21,595 nucleotides of DNA from an uncultured Actinomycetes bacterium (GCA_903932705.1 CAIZHC010000117.1:1-21595), one strand, 5' to 3'; shown: positions 13,664 through 21,595, numbered from the stretch's first letter. Numbers and translations are program-made. The notes: generated from the letters alone by a model not told the origin.

Positions 13664-16600
13664 ATGGCCGCGCAAAATTCGCTTCACCCAATCTCAACTG
13701 ATGTAGATCTCTCAAAATTTTTTGTTACTGCAATCGTTGTAACGCATGATGGAGCAACATGGCTTCCTGAAGTCATCGCTGCGCTCTCCTCTCAGACCAG
13801 ACGCATTGATCGCATCATTGCAGTCGATACCGGCTCTCTTGATGCCTCTCCAAAACTCTTACGTGCAGCAGGTATTACTTACATCTCAGCAGATCGTGAA
13901 ATTGGTTTTGGTGATGCGATTGAAGTTGCTCTTGAACATTCACCGAAGTTGCATGACCCGATTGATGCAGCCCATGAATGTCTCTGGTTTATTCATGATG
14001 ATTGCGCGCCAGCTAAAGATGCACTGCAACTTCTCTTAACGGCCTTACACGATCGACCACAAGTTGTTATCGCCGGTCCTAAGTTATTGGGATGGTATGA
14101 CCGCGATCATCTCTTAGAGGTTGGAGTTTCAATCGCACCTAATGGAGCGCGGTGGACTGGTTTAGAACCGCGCGAACAAGATCAAGGTCAACACGATGAG
14201 ATAAAAGAAGTTCTCTCAGTCAGTACCGCCGGCATGCTGGTTCGCCGTGCAGCTTTTGAGGAATTGGGCGGATTAGATCCCAACCTTGCACTTTTCCGTG
14301 ATGATGTTGATTTAGGGTGGAGAGCGCGCGTTGCAGGATTCGGCGCTGTATGTGTCGGCGCAGCAAGTGCATTCCATGCAGAGGCCTCAGCGAGTGAGCG
14401 AAGAGTTGTGGATGTTTCTGAAGCATTCTTGCATCGCCCCTTATTACTTGATCGCAGAAATGCTGCCTATGTCATTCTTGCAAATGCTTCATGGTGGATG
14501 CTGCCTTGGCTCACTATCCAACTCATTGGAACGAGCTTGCTCCGCGTTATCTTCGATCTGCTCGCAAAATTGCCTGGATATGCAGGTGATGAGATTGCGG
14601 CTGTCGCGCTTTTGATCATCCACCCGACAGATCTCATCAAGGCCAGACGCGCCAGGCGGAAAAAGCGTTTGCTGACACCGGCAGTGGTTGCACCATTCAT
14701 TCCACCGCGCGGAAGCCAAATTCGAGCTGGGCTCGATCGCGTTTCAAATACGATCGCTTTGAAATTAAAAGGTGTACAAGTTGAACAACCTTCAGATGTC
14801 GCCCTCTCTTACTCAGATCTCGGAGTGATGAGTGAAGATTTTGATGAACCAGATTTTGCACCTCCAGCAAAGCGATCGCTCCTTCGAGGAATTGTTCGTC
14901 GCCCTGATTCACTCGCCCTGATCGCCATTATCTTCTTATCTCTTATCTCTGCACGTGCCCGATTTGGTTCACTCTCTGGCGGCGCACTTGGATTTATTCC
15001 AGCAAGTGGAATCGACCTGCTTCGAAATTATGCGCAGGCGTGGCACCTAGTTGGATTGGGTTCTGCAGTTGCCTCACCTCCATGGATGCCAGTTGTTGGA
15101 ATTGCATCCCTTGTCACACTTGGCCATCTCTCACTCTTCGTTACCTTGCTCTTCCTCTTAACTCCTCCATTGGCATTCATTATCTTTGTTAACTCACTGC
15201 GACGCATTGGCATTCCAGAAGGCATGTCCACCTTTGGTGGATTGATTTATGTTTTGACCCCACTCTTGTGGAGTTCGCTCAATCAAGGGCGTATCGATAT
15301 CTTGATCTTGTATCTCTTCGCCCCGCTCTTTATCTTCTTAAAACCTCTAATGCTAGATATAACCGCCATTACTTGGCGTCGGATATTCTCATTAACTCTG
15401 CTTGTAACTCTGGTCTGCACCTTCTCGCCAATTCTGCTTGCCGCATGGTTGCTCTTTCATATTAGCTACCTTCTCTCATCTGCTTTCAAGGTCTACCGCT
15501 CCGCTGATAGGGCTGCAGGTTGGATTGATTTAATGGAGAGTGATGCTTTCGCTCCCGTTAATAGGCGCTTTGCGGTACTCCTGACCTCCTTCTTACTCTC
15601 ACTTCCGTGGTCCCTTGGTGCATTGATTCACCCAACTCAATTTCTAGTAGCTCCCGGAATTCCAATTCCTAATGGCGGAACCCTCCAGACACTTCTCAAT
15701 AATCCTGGTGGAGCGGGCTCGCCGCCATGGTGGGTAATAGCTCCCGTTCCTTTCCTCTTGCTCTTTAGCTTCTTCGTGCGCTCTATGCGAAGGGCCTCGC
15801 TCATCAGCTCCGCAGTGCTCGCCGTTGCGATATTGCTTAACGATTTTCATATTCCAGGACACGGAGCCTCTGAACCTGTCTTTGTAGGAACAGCTTTTCT
15901 AATCATCACAATCGTCTTGGTTCCGCCAATGCTTGTGGTTATTGGCAACGTTATTCCCAATCTACGTATTCGCAATTTGGGCTTTGGCCACTTCGCGATT
16001 GCAATTGCCACCCTTGTATCAATTCTCAGCGCCACGGTTATTGCGGGCTGGGTTTTGGTCGGCCAATCAACTTCACTGGTTCAATCTGATCAAATCGATG
16101 TAGTTCCTGCCTTTGTCTCCTCGCTCGCCCAGAGCCCTGCAAAACCTAAGACTCTTGTTCTTGAATCAAGTTCGAGCGCTACAACTTTCTTTATCTCACG
16201 GGGAAATCCCTTAACCCTTGGTGATGCAGATGTATCTACCGCGACGCCTCCACAAATTATTAGCGCTGTGAGTGAATTGGTTGCAGGTAGCGGGTTGACC
16301 TCTGCCAAGGTAATGGGCAGTTTCGGAATTCAATATCTCTTCTTGCGCGCTCCGGTAACTCAAGATCTGGCGCGATTGGTTGACGGTGTCGGGGGTTTCA
16401 GTCGAATGTCAGCAACTCAAATTGGAATTGTGTGGCGCATCGTCGGTTCTTCTCCGCGCGTAGCGCTCATCGATAGTGCAGGTAAGAGCGCGATGATTCC
16501 AGCGGGTGATGTTGGCGCACTGGGAGTAACTACGAGCGCCGGAAGAGTCACCTTGGCAGAGAAATATGATCGCGGGTGGCGACTCATTTTAAATGGCGTA

Positions 16601-16798
16601 AATATTCCACTTGAGCATGCAGATAGCGGGCTTCCGATTTTCACTCTTCCTGCAAGTGGAAAGGTGACTGTGCTCTTTGACGGTACCGCTCATCGCGCGC
16701 TCATCTCTCTCGAGCTCTTAACCCTGCTTATCGCTGTCGTTATGGCTCTACCTTCTGGTCGAAAGCGCCGCCAAGTTCCTCTAGAGGAATTGGTATAG
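13664..16798 (+). CDS. Large membrane glycosyltransferase, GT2 domain fused to polytopic membrane domain
   Basis: A 1044-residue protein. Residues about 15-290 are a GT-A fold GT2 glycosyltransferase: TAIVVTHDGATWLPEVI, then AVDTGS, the DxD-type FIHDDCAP near 110, and the acceptor region DPNLALFRDDVDLGWR. About a dozen hydrophobic helices span roughly 265-810, then a soluble, probably extracytoplasmic domain of about 200 residues, and a last helix near the C-terminus followed by a basic tail (GRKRRQ). The layout suggests a cytoplasmic transferase linked to an envelope polymer assembly membrane part. Donor and acceptor are unknown; proximity to GDP-mannose genes makes a mannose-derived donor plausible. 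Large proteins of this type downstream of whiB recur in Actinobacteria. The stop lies two bases before the DUF5719 gene, implying an operon. Confidence 0.85.
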   Translation: MAAQNSLHPISTDVDLSKFFVTAIVVTHDGATWLPEVIAALSSQTRRIDRIIAVDTGSLDASPKLLRAAGITYISADREIGFGDAIEVALEHSPKLHDPIDAAHECLWFIHDDCAPAKDALQLLLTALHDRPQVVIAGPKLLGWYDRDHLLEVGVSIAPNGARWTGLEPREQDQGQHDEIKEVLSVSTAGMLVRRAAFEELGGLDPNLALFRDDVDLGWRARVAGFGAVCVGAASAFHAEASASERRVVDVSEAFLHRPLLLDRRNAAYVILANASWWMLPWLTIQLIGTSLLRVIFDLLAKLPGYAGDEIAAVALLIIHPTDLIKARRARRKKRLLTPAVVAPFIPPRGSQIRAGLDRVSNTIALKLKGVQVEQPSDVALSYSDLGVMSEDFDEPDFAPPAKRSLLRGIVRRPDSLALIAIIFLSLISARARFGSLSGGALGFIPASGIDLLRNYAQAWHLVGLGSAVASPPWMPVVGIASLVTLGHLSLFVTLLFLLTPPLAFIIFVNSLRRIGIPEGMSTFGGLIYVLTPLLWSSLNQGRIDILILYLFAPLFIFLKPLMLDITAITWRRIFSLTLLVTLVCTFSPILLAAWLLFHISYLLSSAFKVYRSADRAAGWIDLMESDAFAPVNRRFAVLLTSFLLSLPWSLGALIHPTQFLVAPGIPIPNGGTLQTLLNNPGGAGSPPWWVIAPVPFLLLFSFFVRSMRRASLISSAVLAVAILLNDFHIPGHGASEPVFVGTAFLIITIVLVPPMLVVIGNVIPNLRIRNLGFGHFAIAIATLVSILSATVIAGWVLVGQSTSLVQSDQIDVVPAFVSSLAQSPAKPKTLVLESSSSATTFFISRGNPLTLGDADVSTATPPQIISAVSELVAGSGLTSAKVMGSFGIQYLFLRAPVTQDLARLVDGVGGFSRMSATQIGIVWRIVGSSPRVALIDSAGKSAMIPAGDVGALGVTTSAGRVTLAEKYDRGWRLILNGVNIPLEHADSGLPIFTLPASGKVTVLFDGTAHRALISLELLTLLIAVVMALPSGRKRRQVPLEELV

Positions 16799-16800
16799 CT

Positions 16801-18108
16801 ATGAAACTCAAAACTTTTCTCTTCGTTACTCGCGGACCACTGCTCATTGGTGGAGCGGTCGCTCTTGCAACTCTCGTTCCGCAAGCAAAGGCTCACATCA
16901 CACTGGATCGCAGTTATCCAGCAGTTGTCTGTCCATCGGCGTTAGGTGGAGGAACTGAGAGCATTTCGCTGCCAACAAAAGGATTATCGACTGGTTTAGT
17001 ATCAGGCAAGACCATAACGCTGCACGGCCAGAAGAACGTGGTACTTCGTGGATCATCCTCGCCGACTTTTGTAAGCGGCAATCCCGGCTCTGAGGTTGCC
17101 TTTGAATCAATTTCAGGTTCGAGTACTGCAGATACCGTTTGTAGTGTTGGTGGTGCGGACCAGTGGTTCATTGGCGGTTCTGCGAGTGTCACGAGCCAAG
17201 GAATTCTACAAATAATTAATAGCGGTCTGAGCGATTCGACAATTCAGATTAACCCCTTTGGTGCAAAGGGAGCCCTAGCGCCAATCTCCGTGAGAGTTAA
17301 AGCAAACTCTTCTGCGAATCTCAAACTCTCCAGCATTGCGCCAGGAGAAGAGTCAGTGGCACTTCACTTAATAACAGAATCCGGTCGAGTAACTTCTTAT
17401 CTCCTCGATCACCGCGTCAATGGGTTAAAAGATCTTGGCGCAAGTTTTGTAACCGCTGTGGCTGCACCTGCGACTACAAGTTATTTAGCTGGACTCTATG
17501 GTTCCTCGACCAAAGCAGCTACCACTTTACGTTTTCTCGTTCCAGGCAATATTGATGCCAATGTACATCTCTCCATGTATTCCGGTGGAGGAAAATTCAC
17601 GCCCTTGGGTTTTGATTCCTACCCCGTTCATCATCAAAAGGTTGTTGATGTATCGCTGCCTCAAATGTCTCTAGCTACGCCATATGGCATTGAAATCTCT
17701 TCAGATCAACCGATATTTGCCTCCGCACTTACTCGAACCAAGACCGGTGGCACAGATTTCGCGTGGGCAAACCAATTGACCCCATTAAGTAATTTTAAAA
17801 TCAATCTGGCGGGTTCGGCAGCTCAGTTCTTATTTGTGGGAAGTTCACCAGCAGTTCGAGCAAATTGGATTGATATGCACGGAAGTTCGCAGAGCATCAT
17901 GATCTACGGAGATACCTCCGCGCTTTGGCACCCAATTGGTGCACTCAACGGAATCACCTTCACCATCCTGACTAAGAACCCGGTTTACGGAGGTGCGCTG
18001 GTCTCTAATGTCGGCGGCGGTCTTAATTACCTTCCACTTCTTCCAAATCAACTGGTTTCAAGGGCTCATACTCCGCAAGAAGATCTCCGAGCCTTGGCGC
18101 GCCACTGA
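16801..18108 (+). CDS. DUF5719 family secreted protein
   Basis: A 435-residue protein with a clear signal peptide: MKLKTF basic start, hydrophobic core to about residue 26, and a likely cleavage after QAKA (residue 31). The mature part is rich in Ser, Gly, Val and Thr with beta-strand patterns and only two cysteines, Cys44 and Cys114, which could form a disulfide. The WFIGGS stretch shortly after the second cysteine, and the general pattern of repeated beta modules, fit DUF5719. This family is found mainly in Actinobacteria and normally encoded right after the large glycosyltransferase of the whiB locus. The start is two bases after the glycosyltransferase stop, so the two are probably co-translated. 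It may act on the outside of the membrane with that transferase; no enzymatic motif is visible. Confidence 0.78.
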   Translation: MKLKTFLFVTRGPLLIGGAVALATLVPQAKAHITLDRSYPAVVCPSALGGGTESISLPTKGLSTGLVSGKTITLHGQKNVVLRGSSSPTFVSGNPGSEVAFESISGSSTADTVCSVGGADQWFIGGSASVTSQGILQIINSGLSDSTIQINPFGAKGALAPISVRVKANSSANLKLSSIAPGEESVALHLITESGRVTSYLLDHRVNGLKDLGASFVTAVAAPATTSYLAGLYGSSTKAATTLRFLVPGNIDANVHLSMYSGGGKFTPLGFDSYPVHHQKVVDVSLPQMSLATPYGIEISSDQPIFASALTRTKTGGTDFAWANQLTPLSNFKINLAGSAAQFLFVGSSPAVRANWIDMHGSSQSIMIYGDTSALWHPIGALNGITFTILTKNPVYGGALVSNVGGGLNYLPLLPNQLVSRAHTPQEDLRALARH

Positions 18109-18154
18109 GGCCACGAGGTAGCACCAAATCCACCACTTCCTGGTCGGTAGGCAC

Positions 18155-18160
18155 TAATCT
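18155..18160 (+). promoter_or_regulatory. -10 element of leaderless DUF3499 gene
   Basis: TAATCT ends seven bases before the ATG at 18168. There is no Shine-Dalgarno sequence and no evident -35. Confidence 0.5.
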
Positions 18161-18167
18161 CTCAATT

Positions 18168-18533
18168 ATGCGAACACATAACCGCTCAAGTCGTACCTGT
18201 TCGCGCGCAAGTTGTAATCTGCCAGCAATCAAAACCCTGACCTATGTGTACGCGGATTCAACTGCGGTTCTAGGTCCACTTGCGACATATGCTGAGCCAC
18301 ATTCATATGATTTATGCGCAACACACAGTGAGAAGCTCACTCTGCCCAATGGGTGGAAGGCAATCAATCTAGAACCAGAATCAGATCTCATCGGTCCAAG
18401 TGAAGATGACTTGATGGCGATAGCGAACGCAGTGCGTGAGGTTGGAAATCAGCAGATTGCCCCAGCTCCAACGCAACCAACCCAACCTGAGATTGGAAGG
18501 CGCGGTCACCTTCGCGCAATTCCTTCAAATTAG
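18168..18533 (+). CDS. DUF3499 family putative zinc-binding protein
   Basis: A 121-residue protein. The first 60 residues match the DUF3499 core almost completely: Cys11 and Cys16 (CSRASC), then TLTYVYADSTAVLGPLATYA, EPHSYDLC (Cys50) and His53. The C-x4-C and C-x2-H pairs look like a zinc-ribbon-type site, though metal binding is my inference. The tail from about residue 80 is variable and charged, with low conservation. DUF3499 occurs almost only in Actinobacteria, encoded between whiB and the phosphomannomutase gene, as here. Its role is unknown. Confidence 0.88.
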   Translation: MRTHNRSSRTCSRASCNLPAIKTLTYVYADSTAVLGPLATYAEPHSYDLCATHSEKLTLPNGWKAINLEPESDLIGPSEDDLMAIANAVREVGNQQIAPAPTQPTQPEIGRRGHLRAIPSN

Positions 18534-18540
18534 TTTTTTT
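18496..18540 (+). terminator. Possible intrinsic terminator at the DUF3499 3' end
   Basis: GAAGG (18496-18500) can pair with CCTTC (18522-18526), and inside it CGCG (18501-18504) with CGCG (18513-18516). A run of seven T follows at 18534-18540. The stem has a bulge and the T run lies seven bases beyond it, so the match to a standard terminator is only partial. The T run may instead serve as the -35 region of the manB promoter. Confidence 0.35.
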
Positions 18541-18558
18541 AAGTCTCCAAAACTGAAG

Positions 18559-18564
18559 TAGATT
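18559..18564 (+). promoter_or_regulatory. -10 element of leaderless manB gene
   Basis: TAGATT ends six bases before the ATG at 18571. No Shine-Dalgarno sequence is present. The T-rich stretch 18534-18540 lies at -35 distance but matches the consensus poorly. Confidence 0.55.
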
Positions 18565-18570
18565 TCCCTC

Positions 18571-19938
18571 ATGTTTACCCGCGCCGAATTAGATGCAGTC
18601 ATCAAGGCTTATGACATTCGTGGGTTGGTGGATGAGCAGATAACCCCCGAGTTCACTTTTCTCTTAGGAACTGCCTTTGCGCAATACCTCATCGAAGAGC
18701 GAGAGCCTGCGACCGTGGTGGTCGGAGAAGATATGCGACCATCTTCTGATGATTTAGCTTCCGCCTTTACGGATGGGTTAAATTCCCAAGGCATTGATGC
18801 AATCAGAATCGGCCTTGCCTCAACTGACATGTTGTACTTCGCCTCTGGATCACTCAATTTACCCGGTGCGATGTTTACGGCAAGCCACAATCCAGCTGCT
18901 TACAACGGAATCAAATTGGCAAAATCTGGCGCTCGCCCGATAGGAGCAGAATCTGGGCTGCTACGCATTAAGGATCTGATGTCTCGCGAGATTCCAATGA
19001 AGTTAGGTCCCATCGGAGTAACAACAGAGCGCGAGCTTCTCAATGATTACGTTGACTTTCTCCTCAGTCTCTTTGGTGATGACGAATTTACCGCGGGACG
19101 TAAATTAAAAGTTGTAGTAGATGCTGGAAATGGAATGGCTGGCTTTACCGCACCAGCGTTAATGTCTCGATTAAATGTCGAGTTAATTCCGCTCTTCTTT
19201 GAACTCGATGGAAATTTCCCAAACCACGAGGCAAATCCAATCGACCCCAAGAATCTTGCAGATCTTGTTAAGGCGGTTAAAAAGGAGAAGGCAGATATCG
19301 GTCTAGCCTTCGATGGAGATGCAGATAGATGTTTTCTGGTTGATGAACTTGGTCAGATGGTAAATCCCTCGGCACTTACCTCTCTCATCGCTATTCGAGA
19401 ATTAAAGAGGCGTCCTGGTTCGACAATCATTTACAACCTCATCTCATCGAAGGCTGTGCCTGAGATAGTAGAAGAGCATGGGGGAAAGGCGTTGCGCTCC
19501 CGCGTTGGACATTCCTACATCAAAAAGATGATGGCAGAAAGTGGCGCGGTCTTTGGGGGCGAACACTCTGGCCACTTCTACTTTAGCGATTTTTGGAGAG
19601 CAGATTCTGGAGCTCTCGCGGCTCTCTTTGCTATCGCTGAACTCTCGCACTCTGAACTTCCACTCTCCCAGCTGCTAGCGCCTCTCAATCGATATCTTTC
19701 AAGTGGGGAGATAAATACCGCGGTTGATGATCCAGCAAAGAGCGTTCAACTCATTAAGGAGCACTTCTCTTCTGAGTTCCCAGTAGATGAACTAGATGGC
19801 ATCACCGTTGAGGGACCTGACTGGTGGTTCAACGTTCGCCCATCCAACACAGAGCCTCTGCTGAGGCTGAATGTTGAAGCTCGCACCCCAAAGCTCCTCA
19901 AGGAGGTTGAGATGAGGGTCTTGGCGCTCATCGGGTAA
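18571..19938 (+). CDS. manB: Phosphomannomutase / phosphoglucomutase
   Basis: A 455-residue alpha-D-phosphohexomutase. All four signature loops are present: the phosphoserine loop TASHNPAAYNGIK with Ser105, the Mg2+ loop DGDADR, the sugar-binding loop GGEHSGH and the phosphate-binding loop RPSNTEP near the C-terminus. The enzyme interconverts mannose-6-phosphate and mannose-1-phosphate, feeding the guanylyltransferase encoded at 12228-13232. The GEHSGH form allows glucose as well as mannose phosphates, so dual activity is possible. The position after DUF3499 and before S-adenosylhomocysteine hydrolase matches mycobacterial Rv3257c. The phosphosugar isomerase-like gene and manA that commonly follow are not here. 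The start is supported by a TAGATT element six bases upstream. Confidence 0.94.
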   Translation: MFTRAELDAVIKAYDIRGLVDEQITPEFTFLLGTAFAQYLIEEREPATVVVGEDMRPSSDDLASAFTDGLNSQGIDAIRIGLASTDMLYFASGSLNLPGAMFTASHNPAAYNGIKLAKSGARPIGAESGLLRIKDLMSREIPMKLGPIGVTTERELLNDYVDFLLSLFGDDEFTAGRKLKVVVDAGNGMAGFTAPALMSRLNVELIPLFFELDGNFPNHEANPIDPKNLADLVKAVKKEKADIGLAFDGDADRCFLVDELGQMVNPSALTSLIAIRELKRRPGSTIIYNLISSKAVPEIVEEHGGKALRSRVGHSYIKKMMAESGAVFGGEHSGHFYFSDFWRADSGALAALFAIAELSHSELPLSQLLAPLNRYLSSGEINTAVDDPAKSVQLIKEHFSSEFPVDELDGITVEGPDWWFNVRPSNTEPLLRLNVEARTPKLLKEVEMRVLALIG

Positions 19939-19951
19939 CCTTTGCGCTTAC

Positions 19952-19967
19952 GGACGTCCTTATAAGG
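19952..19967 (+). promoter_or_regulatory. Overlapping palindromes with -10-like element before ahcY
   Basis: GGACGTCC (19952-19959) and CCTTATAAGG (19958-19967) are perfect palindromes sharing two bases. The second contains TATAAG, a possible -10 that would place initiation near 19973 and leave a leader of about 35 bases. No good -35 is visible. Flanking them, AACCTTT (19937-19943) and AAAGGTT (19988-19994) are complementary. Confidence 0.4.
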
Positions 19968-19995
19968 CAAGCAAGCCGCACGTCACTAAAGGTTC

Positions 19996-20002
19996 GAAGG
20001 AG
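19996..20002 (+). promoter_or_regulatory. Shine-Dalgarno sequence of ahcY
   Basis: GAAGGAG lies five bases before the GTG at 20008. It is the strongest ribosome binding site in the window and fixes the start. Confidence 0.8.
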
Positions 20003-20007
20003 TTCTT

Positions 20008-21285
20008 GTGTCAGTTGAAACAACAGTTGGTCATGACATTAAAAATGCGGCGCTAGCTGCTGAGGGTAAGAAGCGCATCGAATGGGCAGAGCGCAATATG
20101 CCTGTGTTGGCACAAATTAAGGAACGCTTTGAAGCTGAGAAGCCATTTACCGGAATTCGCATCGCTGCCTGCATGCACGTGACCACTGAGACCGCAAACC
20201 TAATGCGCGCTCTCAAGGCAGGTGGAGCTGAACTCGCCCTCTGTGCATCGAACCCGCTTTCAACTCAAGATGACACAGCTGCAGCCCTCGTCCATGAATA
20301 TGGAATCAACGTCTTTGCACATAATGGAGTAGATCGCGACGGTTACTACCGCCATCTCAACTCAGCGCTGGATATCAAGCCAAATCTTGTTTTCGACGAT
20401 GGGTGCGACCTCGTTAACACACTTCACACCTCCCGCACCGAATTGATTGATGGAATTATGGGCGGCTGCGAAGAAACAACTACAGGTGTGATTCGCTTGA
20501 GCCAGATGACTAAAGATGGCGCACTTAAGTTCCCAATGATTGCTGTCAATGACACCGATACCAAGCACATGTTTGACAATCGTTTCGGTACCGGACAATC
20601 CACCATGGATGCAATCTTCCGTGCAACTAATGGATTGGTTGCGGGATCAACCGTTGTTGTGTGTGGTTTTGGCTACTGCGGTAAGGGCGTTGCAGAACGC
20701 GCTCGCGGCATGGGTGCAAATGTCGTCGTAACTGAGATTGATCCAACAAAGGCACTTGATGCGCTGATGCAGGGCTATCGCGTAATGAACTCTCTCGAAG
20801 CGGCGAAGATTGGTGACTTCTTCATTACAGTCACAGGTAACCGCGATGTACTTCGTGAAGAGCATTTCGCAGTCATGAAGGATGGCGCAATCTTCGCTAA
20901 CTCCGGACACTTCGATATTGAAATTGATGTTGCATGGCTCGAGAAGAACGCTGCGAAGAAGAATAATAAAATTCGCCACCAGACGGATGAATATGTTCTC
21001 GCTGATGGTCGCCGCCTTCTTCTCATTGCTGAAGGTCGTCTTGTAAACCTCGGCGCTGCTGAGGGTCACCCAGCATCTGTAATGGATATGTCATTCTCCG
21101 ATCAGGCTCTCACTGCAGAGTGGCTCGTGAAGGCAGCGGCCTCACTTGGCGCCGGACTTCACGATGTACCGACCGAGATTGATAAGGAAGTTGCACGATT
21201 GAAGCTCGCCAGCATGGGCGTTGCTATCGATGTACTCACCCCTGCTCAAGAGCTCTACTTGAACTCTTGGGAGCACGGTTCCTAA
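20008..21285 (+). CDS. ahcY: S-adenosylhomocysteine hydrolase, short form
   Basis: A 425-residue enzyme that splits S-adenosylhomocysteine into adenosine and homocysteine, recycling the product of methyl transfer. Substrate and catalytic regions are seen in [31 protein letters not shown] and the Lys/Asp pair of [18 protein letters not shown]. The NAD+ fold begins at [21 protein letters not shown]. The protein is about 60 residues shorter than the usual actinobacterial form of roughly 480-490 residues. It ends in NSWEHGS rather than the common KPDHYRY tail, a form typical of archaea and some thermophilic bacteria. The last base of its stop is the first of the mtrA start (TAATG), so the two are translationally coupled. 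The strong Shine-Dalgarno sequence suggests high expression. Confidence 0.95.
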   Translation: MSVETTVGHDIKNAALAAEGKKRIEWAERNMPVLAQIKERFEAEKPFTGIRIAACMHVTTETANLMRALKAGGAELALCASNPLSTQDDTAAALVHEYGINVFAHNGVDRDGYYRHLNSALDIKPNLVFDDGCDLVNTLHTSRTELIDGIMGGCEETTTGVIRLSQMTKDGALKFPMIAVNDTDTKHMFDNRFGTGQSTMDAIFRATNGLVAGSTVVVCGFGYCGKGVAERARGMGANVVVTEIDPTKALDALMQGYRVMNSLEAAKIGDFFITVTGNRDVLREEHFAVMKDGAIFANSGHFDIEIDVAWLEKNAAKKNNKIRHQTDEYVLADGRRLLLIAEGRLVNLGAAEGHPASVMDMSFSDQALTAEWLVKAAASLGAGLHDVPTEIDKEVARLKLASMGVAIDVLTPAQELYLNSWEHGS

Positions 21286-21595
21286 TGACGCTCATCATGG
21301 TCGTCGATGACGACCAAGATTTAGCGGAGATGTTGGGAATTGTCCTGACTGGCTCAGGCTTTGAAGTTGATCTCGTCAACTCTGGTGATCAGGTGATGAA
21401 CATTTTCAACTCTCATCAACCTGATTTAGTGCTCCTTGATGTGATGCTCCCAGGTTTAAGCGGTATTGAGGTCTGCACTTTGATTCGGGAAAAATCGATG
21501 GTACCAATCGTGATGCTCACCGCTAAAGGTGATAGCTATGACGTGGTTAAGGGTCTTGAAGCCGGAGCCGATGATTACATGGTCAAGCCATTTAA
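21285..21595 (+). CDS. mtrA: MtrA-type response regulator (3' end missing)
   Basis: The first 103 residues of an OmpR/PhoB-family regulator, covering nearly the whole receiver domain. Acidic pocket Asp8-Asp9-Asp10 (VVDDDQ), phosphorylated Asp52 (VLLDVMLPG), the Thr in VMLTAKG and the Lys in DDYMVKPF are all present. IVMLTAKGDSYDVVKGLEAGADDYMVKPF and DLVLLDVMLPG match MtrA closely. The position beside S-adenosylhomocysteine hydrolase and after the manB/whiB block agrees with mycobacterial Rv3246c-Rv3248c. MtrA with the sensor MtrB controls cell division, wall metabolism and replication initiation in Actinobacteria. The DNA-binding domain and any mtrB lie beyond the window. ATG 21285 overlaps the ahcY stop; tmk, which lies between these genes in mycobacteria, is missing. 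Confidence 0.88.
   Translation, partial: MTLIMVVDDDQDLAEMLGIVLTGSGFEVDLVNSGDQVMNIFNSHQPDLVLLDVMLPGLSGIEVCTLIREKSMVPIVMLTAKGDSYDVVKGLEAGADDYMVKPF

Noticed and set aside
20647..21069. A 140-codon minus-strand open frame inside ahcY.
   Set aside because: It is the shadow of a strongly conserved NAD-binding region; no Shine-Dalgarno sequence, -10 geometry or recognisable domain.
1..21595. Mobile elements, prophage, CRISPR array, tRNA or rRNA genes, restriction or other defence systems.
   Set aside because: I found no transposase or integrase, no array of direct repeats, no structural RNA and no defence-type domains. All genes have housekeeping or conserved actinobacterial neighbourhood identities.

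Overview
The window is a compact stretch of bacterial chromosome carrying 17 protein genes (15 complete, 2 cut by the window edges) and no RNA gene, mobile element or CRISPR array that I can see. The gene set is clearly actinobacterial: a WhiB regulator, MtrA, the mycothiol enzyme MshB, a TetR/DUF3107 pair, DUF3499, DUF5719, and actinobacterial-type DapC. Base composition is only about half GC, and gaps are tiny or negative (no gap exceeds about 110 bases). That points to a streamlined lineage; freshwater acI / Nanopelagicales (Planktophila-like) is my best guess, inferred from composition and gene order rather than proven.

Region 1 (1-7524). A truncated O-methyltransferase is followed by an HtrA-type membrane serine protease and an Mrp/ApbC iron-sulfur carrier. 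Next comes a probable operon of four overlapping genes: a soluble PRC/MgtE_N/CBS protein, an NRAMP-related transporter lacking the canonical metal-binding motifs (likely a Mg2+ importer), an EamA permease and a PHP phosphoesterase. The order O-MT, HtrA, Mrp, MgtE-like resembles the mycobacterial Rv1220c-Rv1232c neighbourhood, but without sigE, rseA and tatB.

Region 2 (7273-8149, minus strand). A TetR regulator and DUF3107, as in mycobacterial Rv3208/Rv3208A, are here divergent from mshB.

Region 3 (8179-12215). mshB converges on and overlaps a cysteinyl-tRNA synthetase with an extra N-terminal SH3-like domain. Divergent from that is a 7Fe ferredoxin gene followed by dapC. dapC has no ATG, GTG or TTG where its conserved N-terminus begins; an AUC start is the best fit.

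Region 4 (12228-21595). A GDP-mannose-type nucleotidyltransferase, WhiB, a large membrane glycosyltransferase, secreted DUF5719, DUF3499, phosphomannomutase, S-adenosylhomocysteine hydrolase and the start of mtrA. This order matches the whiB2-manB-sahH-mtrA neighbourhood of other Actinobacteria and links sugar-nucleotide supply, envelope glycosylation and envelope or cell-cycle regulators.

A striking regulatory pattern runs through the window. Eight genes have a -10-like hexamer (TANNNT or close) ending exactly 6 or 7 bases before the start codon, the arrangement expected of leaderless mRNAs. Four other genes (cysS, fdxA, whiB, ahcY) have clear Shine-Dalgarno sequences instead.
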